Below are positions 1 to 8,492 of a stretch of 64,000 bases of DNA, piece by piece (within the stretch, counting starts at the first letter, position 1; each line of letters opens with the position of its first letter). The translations under genes and the position numbers were made by a program. Source of the DNA: an uncultured Latescibacterota bacterium (GTDB lineage: Bacteria > Latescibacterota > UBA2968 > UBA8231); contig OY282352.1 of the NCBI GenBank assembly GCA_958295495.1, positions 3,100,001 to 3,164,000 on the forward strand. Direction: 5' to 3'. The notes beneath the pieces were generated by a model, which saw nothing but the letters and a program-made list of their open reading frames with translations, was not told the origin of the DNA and did not search any database.

Positions 1-1647
1 TATTCCCTGTTCGACAATCAGAACCCCTACATCCCCGGCTCCGACCAAGGATACCATCTGGGCACGCTACCGGCGGTGTTTGAGCCGCTGATTATGTACA
101 ATGTGCTCACCGGGGAACACGAGAATTGGCTGGCCGAAAGCTGGGAGTACGACCACAGCTCGACCGTGCTTACCGTGAAGCTCCGCGAGGGTATCGAATG
201 GGCGGACGGCGTCCCCTTCACGGCGCGCGACGTGGCCTTCACCTTCGGCATGCTGCGGGATCACGCCGAGTCCATGGTGCATCTGGCCGACCTGCCCGAG
301 TTCTTCGACTTCGCCGAGGTCGTTGACGACCACACCGTGCGGCTGGTGCTGAAAAAGGCGGGACCGGCGTTTTGGGCGACCACCCTGAGCAGCAACCACG
401 GCATCTTCGTCTTGCCCGAGCATGTCTGGAAAGACCAAGACCCTCTAGAGTTCACCTTCCACGACATCGCCGGCGGCTTGCCCCTCGGCACGGGTCCCTA
501 CCGCCTCGTGTACGCTTCGCCGCACCAGAAAATTTACGATCTGCGCGAGGACTGGTGGGCGGCCAAGATGGGGTTCAAGCGGCTGCCGAGAATTCAGCGA
601 ATCATCTACGTGCCGCAGCAGGAGGAGAGCCAAGCCGCGCAACTGCTGCTGACCGATCAGCTCGACATGGCACCCATCATGCAGGTGCTCACCCTCGAAA
701 GCGTGCTGGAACGCAATGCGCGGATCGTGACCTTCTCCGATCGGCAGCCGCCCTACGGCTACTTGGACTGGTGCCCCATTGACCTCAACGTGAACTGCTC
801 GGAGCCACCCTTTGACGATCCGCAGATTCGCCGGGCGATCAGCATGGCCATCGACCGGGAGAAACTCGTCCAGCTAGCCGAGTCCGGGGCCGGCGTGGTC
901 GCGCTGCATCCCTTCACCCCCTACGAATGGTTTGCGCCCTTTGACGAGGCCCTACAGGAGATCCTCGCGCGGCACGGGTACGACACCCAGCCGCACCTGC
1001 AAGAGGTCGAGCGGATCATGGAGGGGAAAGGCTATCGCAAGGACGACGAGGAATTGTGGGTCAGTCCAGAGGGCGAGCGTCTCGAGATCGCCATGTACGT
1101 GCCGCAGTGGCTGCGGGCCTACGGTCCGCCGCTGACCCAACAACTACGCGACGCCGGATTCGATGCGAACTTCGACACCTCGCCCGGGTTGACCTCTCTG
1201 GTGCAAACCGGGGAGCAGACGGTCGCCCTCGGCTGCAAAGGCCCCAGCGGGGTGCGCGGCATGGATCCCTATCTGATGCTGTCCTACTATACCTCGCAGT
1301 ACTTCCGGCCTACGGGGCAGCCAGTACCACTGTGGTCGGCCACCTCGCGCTGGCGCGACGAGGAGTTCGACCGCGTCGTCGAGCGCATCGCACCCCTACA
1401 GGTCGGCGACGAGGAACTCCTAAAGCTGTTCGTCGAGGCCATGGAGATCTGGGTGCGAGAGTTGCCCGACATCTTCCTCGCGCAGCTAATCATCCGCTAC
1501 CCCTGCAACACCACCCGCTGGACCGGCTGGCCGAGCCAGCAAGATCCCTACGGCTTCCCGCACTCTTGGCAGTGGGAGTTGCTAAAGACCTTCATTCGGC
1601 TGGAGCCGACGGGAGTGCCATCCGGGCCCGCGTCGATTAGCCCATAG
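1..1647 (+). CDS. ABC transporter substrate-binding protein, family 5 (partial, 5' end outside window)
   Basis: The frame is open from base 1, so the first ATG-like positions are internal and the signal peptide lies upstream of the window. The product reads as an extracytoplasmic solute-binding protein of the peptide/oligopeptide/nickel class (SBP_bac_5). It has the N-lobe pattern FEPLIMYN, then LAESWEYD and VKLREGIEWADG, later RRAISMAIDREKLV, and a C-terminal region that returns to the N-lobe. These proteins capture di/oligopeptides or related solutes outside the inner membrane and hand them to ABC permeases. About 548 codons are visible, close to full family length. No permease or ATPase gene follows, so its partners lie elsewhere or have been lost. 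The substrate cannot be assigned from sequence alone. Confidence 0.88.
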   Translation, partial: YSLFDNQNPYIPGSDQGYHLGTLPAVFEPLIMYNVLTGEHENWLAESWEYDHSSTVLTVKLREGIEWADGVPFTARDVAFTFGMLRDHAESMVHLADLPEFFDFAEVVDDHTVRLVLKKAGPAFWATTLSSNHGIFVLPEHVWKDQDPLEFTFHDIAGGLPLGTGPYRLVYASPHQKIYDLREDWWAAKMGFKRLPRIQRIIYVPQQEESQAAQLLLTDQLDMAPIMQVLTLESVLERNARIVTFSDRQPPYGYLDWCPIDLNVNCSEPPFDDPQIRRAISMAIDREKLVQLAESGAGVVALHPFTPYEWFAPFDEALQEILARHGYDTQPHLQEVERIMEGKGYRKDDEELWVSPEGERLEIAMYVPQWLRAYGPPLTQQLRDAGFDANFDTSPGLTSLVQTGEQTVALGCKGPSGVRGMDPYLMLSYYTSQYFRPTGQPVPLWSATSRWRDEEFDRVVERIAPLQVGDEELLKLFVEAMEIWVRELPDIFLAQLIIRYPCNTTRWTGWPSQQDPYGFPHSWQWELLKTFIRLEPTGVPSGPASISP

Positions 1648-1897
1648 GGGACCGACTTCATATAAGGAAGTGATGTTATGCAGCCTTATGCCGCGTCTGC
1701 TGCTTGCGGCCTCGCACCGGCACCAAGCGGCCCCGGCGAAGGCAGAGGGTGCGTAACGTCAGTAAGGAATATCCTGATTGTGTAGATTCGGCCTTCACTC
1801 AGGGGCTCCTCGAGCCTGCCGAAAGGGGCAAAAGGCCCCCGTCATTCAACTCCTTTTTTCTCACCCCTCAAGGGGGCGTCTCCAAAGGAGCTTTGCG
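1648..1897. other. Intergenic region with a short ORF, no permease
   Basis: A good Shine-Dalgarno (AAGGAAGTG, 1664-1672) precedes ATG 1678, but that frame stops at 1785 after 35 codons. The peptide is not recognisable and has no membrane segment. In binding-protein operons the permease normally starts here, so this may be the decayed start of one; that is inference. A short GC hairpin (GGGGC, AAAAG loop, GCCCC) lies near 1827-1841 without an immediate T-run. The methyltransferase Shine-Dalgarno AAAGGAG (1884-1890) closes the region. Confidence 0.4.
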
Positions 1898-2500
1898 ATG
1901 AAGTACAAGGGATTCAACGACATTCTCGTCAACAACTGGCCCGGGGTCTCCCGGGTTGGCCCCGATACCCTTAGGATGGCCCATCACGCGGGGCAACAAG
2001 CGGGCCGGACGGTGCTGGACATTGGGAGCGGAACCGGTTTCATCGCGATATATCTTAGGGCTCAAGGCTGGCGGTGCATGGGTGTAGATGTCAACAGCGC
2101 CGCGCTCCAGTGTGCAAATCGCAACGCTCGTGCAAACAACATGAAACTGGAGTTCAAGTACAGCGATCTTTTCAGTGACGTCTCCGGTCTATTCGATCTG
2201 ATTGTTTTCAATCCTCCTTTGGGGCACACATCGGCTCCTGCGGCACCGTTGGAGTTCATAAAGTCCCTGATGCCGCGCAACAACCGCGTCGTCATTGCCA
2301 TCGTGTATTTCTTCGTCGGAAAACAAAGGCGGGAACTGCTTCGTCGCTTTCTCGAACAGGCTCCGCGCTATTTGGCGAAAGGAGGCGTGGTTATGATGTC
2401 TTTGTACAGGCCGGAAATGTCTTTGACGGGATCTTGGAAAACCGAGGTGCTGGAAGAAGTCAATGGGCTGCGAGTCGTCTCATTGAAGCGGCTCGACTGA
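1898..2500 (+). CDS. Class I SAM-dependent methyltransferase, PrmC/RsmC-like
   Basis: A 200-residue protein. Start ATG 1898 is chosen because AAAGGAG sits 7 bases upstream; the longer in-frame extension to 1778 has no such site. Motif I is VLDIGSGTGFIAIYL (about residues 38-52), the acidic end of strand 2 is GVDVNSAAL, and motif IV is FNPPLG (about 104-109). The NPP(L/Y) signature is typical of enzymes methylating amide or exocyclic amino nitrogens, such as PrmC/HemK and RsmC/RsmD. The protein is a bare Rossmann catalytic domain with no substrate-recognition domain, so protein, RNA or small-molecule targets are all possible. It stands alone and converges with the aminotransferase, with 6 bases between the two stop codons. 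Confidence 0.82.
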   Translation: MKYKGFNDILVNNWPGVSRVGPDTLRMAHHAGQQAGRTVLDIGSGTGFIAIYLRAQGWRCMGVDVNSAALQCANRNARANNMKLEFKYSDLFSDVSGLFDLIVFNPPLGHTSAPAAPLEFIKSLMPRNNRVVIAIVYFFVGKQRRELLRRFLEQAPRYLAKGGVVMMSLYRPEMSLTGSWKTEVLEEVNGLRVVSLKRLD

Positions 2501-2506
2501 TTTGAC

Positions 2507-3931
2507 CTACTCTCGACTCTTCAGAAAGGCAAGTGCCTGATCCCCGAGATGCTGGGCGAAATTCGACGCAATGCGCACCAAACCGGCTTCAAACGTGGCC
2601 TCTAGGGCATACAAGAGCCTGTCCAGTTCCTCGGTTGAGGCGGTCAGCGGAGGCATTATGTGAATCACGTCGGGGTCGCTGTCGAGGAAATGTAGGAGTA
2701 TGCGGTGCTTGCGTAGCATGTAGTTTATGAAGGCCGCGGCGGTGGCGGATTTGACGGTTTTCGTATCGAGCGCGCCGAACGCAGCCGTGACGCGAGGCTG
2801 GAGTCTCAAGTGGATGCCTTGAAACATACCCCGGCCTCGTATCTCGCGGACGAATGCGGGGAATCTCTCTTGGATTCGTTGCAGCCCGGCGTACAGGTGC
2901 GCTCCCTTGCTCTCGGCTTGGACGGCCAGCTCTTGGTCCACCATGACATTGAGCGTCTCGATTGCCGCCGCGCACGACTCGCCTATGCCCCCGAAGGTCG
3001 TCGTCTGCAACGCACAGGACTGCCTCTTGCCATAAGCCTTGCGGAAGAGTTCACGGGAGGTCGCAACGACTGAAATTGCGCGTTTGCCTCCTCCTAGTGC
3101 CTTCCCGAACACGAGTGCGTCCGGTGCGGCGGCGTCCCACTCGTATGCGAACATCCGGCCAGTTCTGCACAGCCCGATCTTCGTTTCATCGAACACCAGC
3201 AGAATGCCGGCGTCTTTGCAGAGGTTTCTCATCTCGTTGAGATACCCGGCCGGCGGCACGACCACTGCCTGACCTTGAATCGGTTCGAGGATCGCGGCAA
3301 CGATGCTGTCGGAATGAGCTGAGATCGCCTCTCTGGCCGCGTCCGCGTCGCCGAACGGCACCTCGAGGACGCTTTCGGGCGGCAGCCCGCAAAGAACGCC
3401 GCGGGCGTAGTCGCCGCTTTTGGTTATAGATAAAGTGGTGTGCGATTTTCCGTGGAAGGACCCGGTGGCCACGAGGAATTTGCGTCGTTTGGGACCTTGG
3501 ACGATCTCGCATAGTTTCATCGCCGCCTCAACGGCTTCCGCACCGGTGACGCAGAATATCGTCGTGTCGAGCTCCGGTCCCAAGAGTTGGGCGATGTTGT
3601 AGGCGAGAACGCCTTGGATTCTGCTCGGCCCGACTTTCATCATGTCAACTAGCTCGCGGTCGTGGCAGGCTCTTTCGGCCGCCGCGATTCGCGGATGGTT
3701 GTGGCCTAACGAGAGGCTGCCCAACGCCGAAGTGAAATCCAGCACGGTCGTCCCGTCCGCCAGTTTGAGCTCGGTTCCTCGTGCGCTTGTGTACTCCAAA
3801 TTGCCGGTGCCGAGGATCGAGTAGAGGCTGAGCAGCTTGTCGTTCACATGCCGACTGTAGTACTGATTGGCCTTGCCCAGCGGAATCTCGAAAGCCTGCT
3901 GCAGGGAGATTAACCTTTGCGGGGGGGACAT
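2507..3931 (-). CDS. Class III PLP-dependent aminotransferase
   Basis: A 474-residue fold-type I aminotransferase of the ornithine/acetylornithine/GABA aminotransferase class. Visible signatures are the cofactor-phosphate region FCVTGAEAVEAAMKL, the aspartate that contacts the pyridine nitrogen in LVFDETKIGLCRTGR, and the Schiff-base lysine in VFGKALGGGKR. Such enzymes move an amino group from an omega-amine or amino acid to an oxo acid in the cytoplasm. The N-terminal segment (PLGKANQYYSRHVN) is longer than in minimal members. ATG 3931 is preferred over the upstream in-frame start at 3994 because it lies just after the stop of a small upstream ORF (TGA 3938-3936), as in coupled translation. 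It is the last gene of a minus-strand group with the damaged glycosyltransferase. The substrate is unknown; phosphonate or amino-sugar use is possible but unproven. Confidence 0.85.
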   Translation of the reverse strand: MSPPQRLISLQQAFEIPLGKANQYYSRHVNDKLLSLYSILGTGNLEYTSARGTELKLADGTTVLDFTSALGSLSLGHNHPRIAAAERACHDRELVDMMKVGPSRIQGVLAYNIAQLLGPELDTTIFCVTGAEAVEAAMKLCEIVQGPKRRKFLVATGSFHGKSHTTLSITKSGDYARGVLCGLPPESVLEVPFGDADAAREAISAHSDSIVAAILEPIQGQAVVVPPAGYLNEMRNLCKDAGILLVFDETKIGLCRTGRMFAYEWDAAAPDALVFGKALGGGKRAISVVATSRELFRKAYGKRQSCALQTTTFGGIGESCAAAIETLNVMVDQELAVQAESKGAHLYAGLQRIQERFPAFVREIRGRGMFQGIHLRLQPRVTAAFGALDTKTVKSATAAAFINYMLRKHRILLHFLDSDPDVIHIMPPLTASTEELDRLLYALEATFEAGLVRIASNFAQHLGDQALAFLKSRE

Positions 3932-3935
3932 TGGT

Positions 3936-4055
3936 TCATCTTTTGTCGTCGAGTTTGAAGGTCGCGCCGGCGTCGAACTCCGCTTGCTCGGCAATCCCTT
4001 CTAACCGTCCAATGCGGCGGTCGTGGTCTTGCTGCGGGGTAATGGGGTCGTTCAT
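3936..4055 (-). CDS. Possible small ORF coupled to the aminotransferase
   Basis: A 39-codon frame starting at ATG 4055 (preceded by GGAAAAG) and ending 4 bases before the aminotransferase start. An in-frame extension to ATG 4130 exists. The peptide is charged and probably helical (RRIGRLEGIAEQAEF), with no membrane segment or recognisable family. Its stop next to the aminotransferase start and shared strand suggest an operon leader or a small subunit. It could also be the remnant of a longer gene. Unrecognised and weakly supported. Confidence 0.3.
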   Translation of the reverse strand: MNDPITPQQDHDRRIGRLEGIAEQAEFDAGATFKLDDKR

Positions 4056-4148
4056 GGCGTACTTTTCCATGGGTTTAGGCCCCGGCGCGGGGTGGATTAG
4101 TTCAACTTTAACAGACCAGAGATTCCCCATACCTAAACATGCCTAACA

Positions 4149-4190
4149 CCGAGCTACACGGCAAATTAAAATTGATGTCGTGTAGCTCGG
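4149..4190. repeat. 12-bp perfect inverted repeat with 18-base AT-rich loop
   Basis: CCGAGCTACACG at 4149-4160 is matched by its exact reverse complement at 4179-4190. The 18 bases between are mostly A and T. No T-run follows on either strand, so a standard intrinsic terminator is unlikely. It lies between the glycosyltransferase remnant and the aminotransferase, where an operator or an mRNA stability hairpin would be plausible. Confidence 0.55.
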
Positions 4191-4260
4191 GTATGCACCA
4201 ACTCTTTGGGCGAAGAACCTGTGGGCAGAATCGCGAAGCAGCCCCGACTGATTCATAGGC

Positions 4261-4464
4261 TTACCGCAGTGCAGCGGCGGGGTCATAAGCTTCGTTGATT
4301 TTGAATATGACGCCATCGGCCAGTTCCGCCACCGGCTCCAGCCACGGCAATGCGCGAAGGTCGGCGACGCCGAAGTTCTTATAGGAGAATTTGTGCAGCC
4401 AAACGAAAAGCGTACCGTTCCTGCCGCTTTCACCCCGCGTAGGCAGTTCGGCTCTTTTGATCAT
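4261..4464 (-). pseudogene. Detached C-terminal tail of the GT39-like glycosyltransferase
   Basis: The ATG at 4464 overlaps the stop of the preceding membrane gene (ATGA). The 67-residue frame contains FVWLHKFSYKNF, then LPWLEPVAELADGVIFKI. This strongly resembles the soluble C-terminal end of ArnT/PMT-type membrane proteins, where a segment ending in LEPVAEFxDGxIYRV-like sequence follows the last helices. Here it is in a different frame from the membrane part, and the segment that should connect the two (last helices plus start of the soluble region) is absent. The simplest reading is an internal deletion with frameshift. A genuine short coupled gene is the alternative. Confidence 0.45.
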
Positions 4465-5567
4465 GGGATATTTCCCGCGGACGCCCAGCCTTTGCTCTGG
4501 ATACCTAAGAATCTGTCTAGCAGGACCGTCGCCGACAGCAGCAGCGGCACGTAGAGCGGCATGAGGAATCGGATCCGCATGATTGAAGCACCAAACCGGA
4601 AAGGCACCACTACCACGATGAACGCGAGGTACACGAAGGCAAACGCGGCGAATGCGAGGGCCGGCTGCGAGATAAGGGATGGCGTTTCGGCAAGTTCGTT
4701 CCTATGACGCATACAGACCACGGCCGCTCCGAGGACAACGAGGCCACCCGCCGCTAAGAGGAGATACGCGAACCAGTCGGGCGCGGTCGTGGGGACGATC
4801 TCCCGGTAGAGTAGAAATACCGTGCGGCGCAGCGAATGGGACAGGGAAGTGGCTTCTGATTTTGCATAGCTTGCCACCAGCGCCCCTAAGGCTACATAGT
4901 TGTACGCTAGCACAGCCGCCAGAGGAACCGACGCGACCGCTCCATAGACGGCCGCGGCGCGCGGCGACTCCCGGCGCAGCAGCAGCAGGAGGATTCCCGT
5001 GAATATCACCGTTACTCCCGCGTACTTGGTCACCGCGGCCAAGGCGCTGAACACCGCCGCCGCCGCGAGGGACGGCCAAGAGGCTCTCCGGTTTAGGAAG
5101 GACTCCATCTGTGTCAGGGCGAGGAGCGTGAACAGGATGAAGGACGACTCGGTCCAGATGCCGGAAACGAAATGGTTGAGGTTAAAGGAGGTCGCGATGA
5201 CCAGCGTGGCACCGACTGCAAGGAGGGGCGAGGCAATAGTTCGGCGCAGATAGAGGCCGGACAGCAGGATGGTCAGCCCAAAGGCGGCGACGTTGACCAG
5301 CCGACCGGCATCGGCCGGCTCGATTCCGGCCAGACCGAGGGCGGACAGGAGGGCGGGAAAGAGCGGCGGCCATGACAGGAGCCTTGCGCCATTGAAGTCT
5401 TGCAAGCCCTCTCCTGCACTGAGGTTGGCGGCCATGGACAGGTAACATACGGAGTCCGGCGTGATAGTCGCACCGTAAGTGGAGGTGCGGACCAGAATGT
5501 GCACCGCGCCGAGAACGGCGACGAGGATTAAGAAGGTTGGAAGTGAGACGCTCTTCAGCCGCTGCAT
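4461..5567 (-). CDS. GT39/ArnT-like membrane glycosyltransferase, C-terminally truncated
   Basis: A 368-residue polytopic inner-membrane protein. After the first helix comes the catalytic-loop pattern TPDSVCYLSMAANLSAGEG, in which the acidic residue after the first helix is typical of GT-C enzymes that use polyprenyl-phosphate sugars. About nine further hydrophobic segments follow, including a WTESSFILF motif. Enzymes of this class glycosylate lipid or protein acceptors on the periplasmic face. The frame stops just after a late helix (LPLYVPLLLSATVLLD-like), whereas relatives continue with a soluble tail. That tail appears out of frame immediately downstream. ATG 5567 is the first ATG; a TTG at 5627 would add 20 residues. 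Activity of the truncated product is doubtful. Confidence 0.65.
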   Translation of the reverse strand: MQRLKSVSLPTFLILVAVLGAVHILVRTSTYGATITPDSVCYLSMAANLSAGEGLQDFNGARLLSWPPLFPALLSALGLAGIEPADAGRLVNVAAFGLTILLSGLYLRRTIASPLLAVGATLVIATSFNLNHFVSGIWTESSFILFTLLALTQMESFLNRRASWPSLAAAAVFSALAAVTKYAGVTVIFTGILLLLLRRESPRAAAVYGAVASVPLAAVLAYNYVALGALVASYAKSEATSLSHSLRRTVFLLYREIVPTTAPDWFAYLLLAAGGLVVLGAAVVCMRHRNELAETPSLISQPALAFAAFAFVYLAFIVVVVPFRFGASIMRIRFLMPLYVPLLLSATVLLDRFLGIQSKGWASAGNIP

Positions 5568-5834
5568 ATCAGACTTGGGTTGCAACTTGGGCGGGGTTTT
5601 GCGTTGGGTTTGCAGATGCAAAAACAAACGGCCTCGATGGGCTACACAGTGGTGCCACCGTCCATTTTTTGATCCCTATATCGCGGACAGGGCCGGATGC
5701 GGTTACTTTGATCAGAAACAGAACCGTCATCCGTGCTGAATGGCTATGAATGTATGGGAATGTTACGAGAGGTCAAAAAATCAAACTTCCCAATACCCGT
5801 GCGCGGCTACCAGACCCCTTAAGCGGAGAATGAT

Positions 5835-7307
5835 ATGGCGACCCCAATACTGAGGCCGGGCTGCTCAGACGCTCGCCCCAATATCCTGCTCATTGTGACC
5901 GACCAGCAGCGCGGCGACTGCCTGAGTCTCGACCCCCACAGTCCCCCGTGCTTGCAAACGCCCAACTTAGACTGGCTGGCCCGCACCGGTACGCACTTTC
6001 ACCACGGCTACTCCGAATGCCCCAGCTGCATTCCCGCGCGCCGCTGCCTGATGACCGGCACGGCACCCGCGGCCAATGGGGCCGTTGGCTACAGAGGCGC
6101 TCGGTGGCAGCCGCCGCATACCTTGGCCGGCGAACTATCCAAGGCAGGTTATCAAACGGAGATGATTGGCAAGCTCCACTTGACCCCCCATCGCAAGCGC
6201 TACGGCTTTGACCACCTACAACTAGCCGATGCCACCCGGGGTGCCGACAACGACTATGTCGAATGGCTGCGGCAATACCACCGCCGCCATGAGGTAGATC
6301 CCGGCATGGCCCACGGCATTTCCGCCAACGGCTGGATCGGTCGCCCGCACCATTTGCCCGAAGAACAGATGCACACCTTCTGGTGCGTTGACCGGGCCAT
6401 GGACTTTCTGCGCAAACGCGATCCTGCGGCTCCGTTTTTTCTCAATCTTTCCTTTATTGACCCGCATCCTCCACTCGCGCCACCCGCCCCTTATTACGAC
6501 CGCTATCTCCACCGCAGTCTGCCCGATCCACTCGTCGGCGACTGGGCCCCCGCGTTCGATGGCCCCGAAAAAGGTCTCAATCCCAATGCGTGGCAAATTC
6601 GGCTCAACGAACGCGACATGCGCTGTTGCCGCGCGGCTTATTACGGCATGATCAACTTTATAGACGATCAGATCGGCCGCCTCATCCAGTTTGCCGGGGG
6701 CCTCAACAACTGCTTAGTCCTCTTCACCTCCGACCACGGCGAAATGCTGGGCGACCACAACCTCTTTCGCAAAACTTGGCCCTATGAGGCGTCGGCGCGA
6801 GTCCCATTTTTCATGCGCGCTCCCCAAAATTGGGACTATCCCGCAGACGTCGTTTGCAAAGGTCCCGTCGGCCTCCAAGACATCATGCCCACCATCCTCG
6901 ATGCGGCTGGTATCGACATCCCCGAAACCTGCACGGGCAAAAGCCTCCTGCCCGTCATGCAGGGCGGCACCGACGGCGTCAGGGAATTTCTGCACGGAGA
7001 ACACGCTGGCTGCTACGCCCGCGACCACGGCAACCACTATGTCACCGATGGGCACTGCAAGTACATCTGGTATTCGCAAACGGGCCAAGAACACCTTTTC
7101 GACTTGGACGAAGACCCGCAGGAAATGCGCGACCTATCGCGCCAGCCCGACGCTGAAACTAGGATGCAGCCTTGGCGAAATCGCCTGAGCGAATTCCTCC
7201 GAGACCGACCGGAAGGTTTTGCGGATGGCACGCGCTTAATCCCCGGCCAACCCCATGACGCACTCCTGCCAGATTACGACCCAGAAGCGACCTATCCCTA
7301 TCTATGA
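5835..7307 (+). CDS. Type I sulfatase (arylsulfatase family)
   Basis: A 490-residue hydrolase of the alkaline-phosphatase fold. N-terminal metal ligands are in NILLIVTDQQRGD. The formylglycine signature C-x-P-x-R is CIPAR at residues 65-69, so the enzyme needs Cys oxidation by a formylglycine-generating enzyme. Further metal-site residues are in SDHGEMLGDHNLFRK. The C-terminal domain has the usual YKYIWY/LFDLDEDPQE pattern. It removes sulfate esters from sugars or small organics. No cleavable signal peptide is evident, so it may act in the cytoplasm on imported substrates. It is followed 46 bases later by an oxidoreductase and then a DUF6785-type membrane protein, probably one operon for uptake and breakdown of a sulfated compound. 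The exact substrate is not predictable. Confidence 0.93.
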   Translation: MATPILRPGCSDARPNILLIVTDQQRGDCLSLDPHSPPCLQTPNLDWLARTGTHFHHGYSECPSCIPARRCLMTGTAPAANGAVGYRGARWQPPHTLAGELSKAGYQTEMIGKLHLTPHRKRYGFDHLQLADATRGADNDYVEWLRQYHRRHEVDPGMAHGISANGWIGRPHHLPEEQMHTFWCVDRAMDFLRKRDPAAPFFLNLSFIDPHPPLAPPAPYYDRYLHRSLPDPLVGDWAPAFDGPEKGLNPNAWQIRLNERDMRCCRAAYYGMINFIDDQIGRLIQFAGGLNNCLVLFTSDHGEMLGDHNLFRKTWPYEASARVPFFMRAPQNWDYPADVVCKGPVGLQDIMPTILDAAGIDIPETCTGKSLLPVMQGGTDGVREFLHGEHAGCYARDHGNHYVTDGHCKYIWYSQTGQEHLFDLDEDPQEMRDLSRQPDAETRMQPWRNRLSEFLRDRPEGFADGTRLIPGQPHDALLPDYDPEATYPYL

Positions 7308-7353
7308 GCTGAGTACACGACAGTAAAATCCCACCCAAACGCCGGAGGAGACC

Positions 7354-8463
7354 ATGACTACGTATCGCGCCGCCGTTATCGGCTTGGGCCGCATGGGCAG
7401 CACGTTCGACGATGAAATGAGCGAAGGAGGCTCCATTTTTCTGCCCTATTGCCACGCCCCCTCGTACCGCGCTTCGCCCCATACGGACTTGGTGGCCGGA
7501 GCCGATCTGCACGACGAACAACGCGCCATTTTCGGCGAGCGCTGGGGTCTGGAGCAAGACCATCTCTACAGCGACTACCGCCAAATGTTGGAACGAGAAA
7601 ATCTCGACTTGGTCAGCGTCTGCACCACAGCCCGCATTCGCTCGCAGATCGTCGAAGACTGCGCCCGCGCCGGCGTCAAGGCCCTATGGGCCGAAAAGCC
7701 CATTGCCCTGACGTTGGCTGAAGCCGACGCCATGGTCGAAGTCTGCCGCCAACACGGCACGGCCTTGGCCATCAACTGCGCCCGCCGCTGGAACCCCTTC
7801 TTCAGCCAAGCCCGCCGCCTCATTGACCAAGGTGCGCTGGGGCCAATCCTCCAAGTTACCGGCTACGCCCAGTGCGGCTTGTCGCACAACGGCAGCCACC
7901 TCATCGACATTGTGCGCTACATGGCCGGGGGTCAGGTCGAGTGGGTTTTTGGCGAAATGGAATCGGACGCTGTGGCCGAGGGCGAAACCGACCCGCAAGG
8001 CAATGGCTACCTCAGCTTTGACAATGGCGTACGCGCTTTTATCCGCGCCACGCCCACCGGGGTTGCGGCTTGGGAAATCGACGTCATTGGTGCTGAGGGC
8101 CGCATCCGCTCTTTAGCCAATTGCACCCAAATGGAGTACATCCGCACAGCTCCGGGCGGCAACCGGGGCCGCGGCGTACCCGCGTCTGTGCCCTTTCCCT
8201 ATCCGACTCGCATCCAAGGCATGGGCCTGACCATTATCGAGGATCTGATTGAGGCCATTGAGACGGGATCGGATCCGCGCTGCTCGGGCGACGATGGTCG
8301 GGCCGCCCTCGAAGTGGCCATTGCCCTGCGCCAATCGCACCGCGCCGGTTTGGTCCGCGTGGATTTGCCGCTGGCGGACCGCTCGTTGGGCATTCTCTCC
8401 TCGGAGATTGCCGAGGACCACACCCCGGCGCGGGTGCGGAGGTTGCAGGCTGCTCGAGTGTAA
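7354..8463 (+). CDS. Gfo/Idh/MocA-family oxidoreductase
   Basis: A 369-residue NAD(P)-dependent oxidoreductase. Start ATG 7354 has GGAGGAG 5 bases upstream. The N-terminal Rossmann nucleotide site is AAVIGLGRMGSTF, with the family motif AEKPIAL at about residues 112-118. The second half is the alpha/beta substrate domain with the catalytic-histidine region NGSHLIDIVRYM. Such enzymes oxidise or epimerise sugars, inositols or amino sugars in the cytoplasm. Its place between a sulfatase and a DUF6785-type membrane protein suggests work on the desulfated product. A second Gfo/Idh gene at 17073 belongs to another subgroup. Confidence 0.92.
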   Translation: MTTYRAAVIGLGRMGSTFDDEMSEGGSIFLPYCHAPSYRASPHTDLVAGADLHDEQRAIFGERWGLEQDHLYSDYRQMLERENLDLVSVCTTARIRSQIVEDCARAGVKALWAEKPIALTLAEADAMVEVCRQHGTALAINCARRWNPFFSQARRLIDQGALGPILQVTGYAQCGLSHNGSHLIDIVRYMAGGQVEWVFGEMESDAVAEGETDPQGNGYLSFDNGVRAFIRATPTGVAAWEIDVIGAEGRIRSLANCTQMEYIRTAPGGNRGRGVPASVPFPYPTRIQGMGLTIIEDLIEAIETGSDPRCSGDDGRAALEVAIALRQSHRAGLVRVDLPLADRSLGILSSEIAEDHTPARVRRLQAARV

Positions 8464-8492
8464 ATCCGGACTAGTCGCTTTCAAAGTGAACC

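Noticed and set aside
4143..4433. 96-codon minus-strand frame overlapping the glycosyltransferase tail
   Set aside because: It overlaps the inverted repeat and the family-like tail frame, and has no recognisable sequence.
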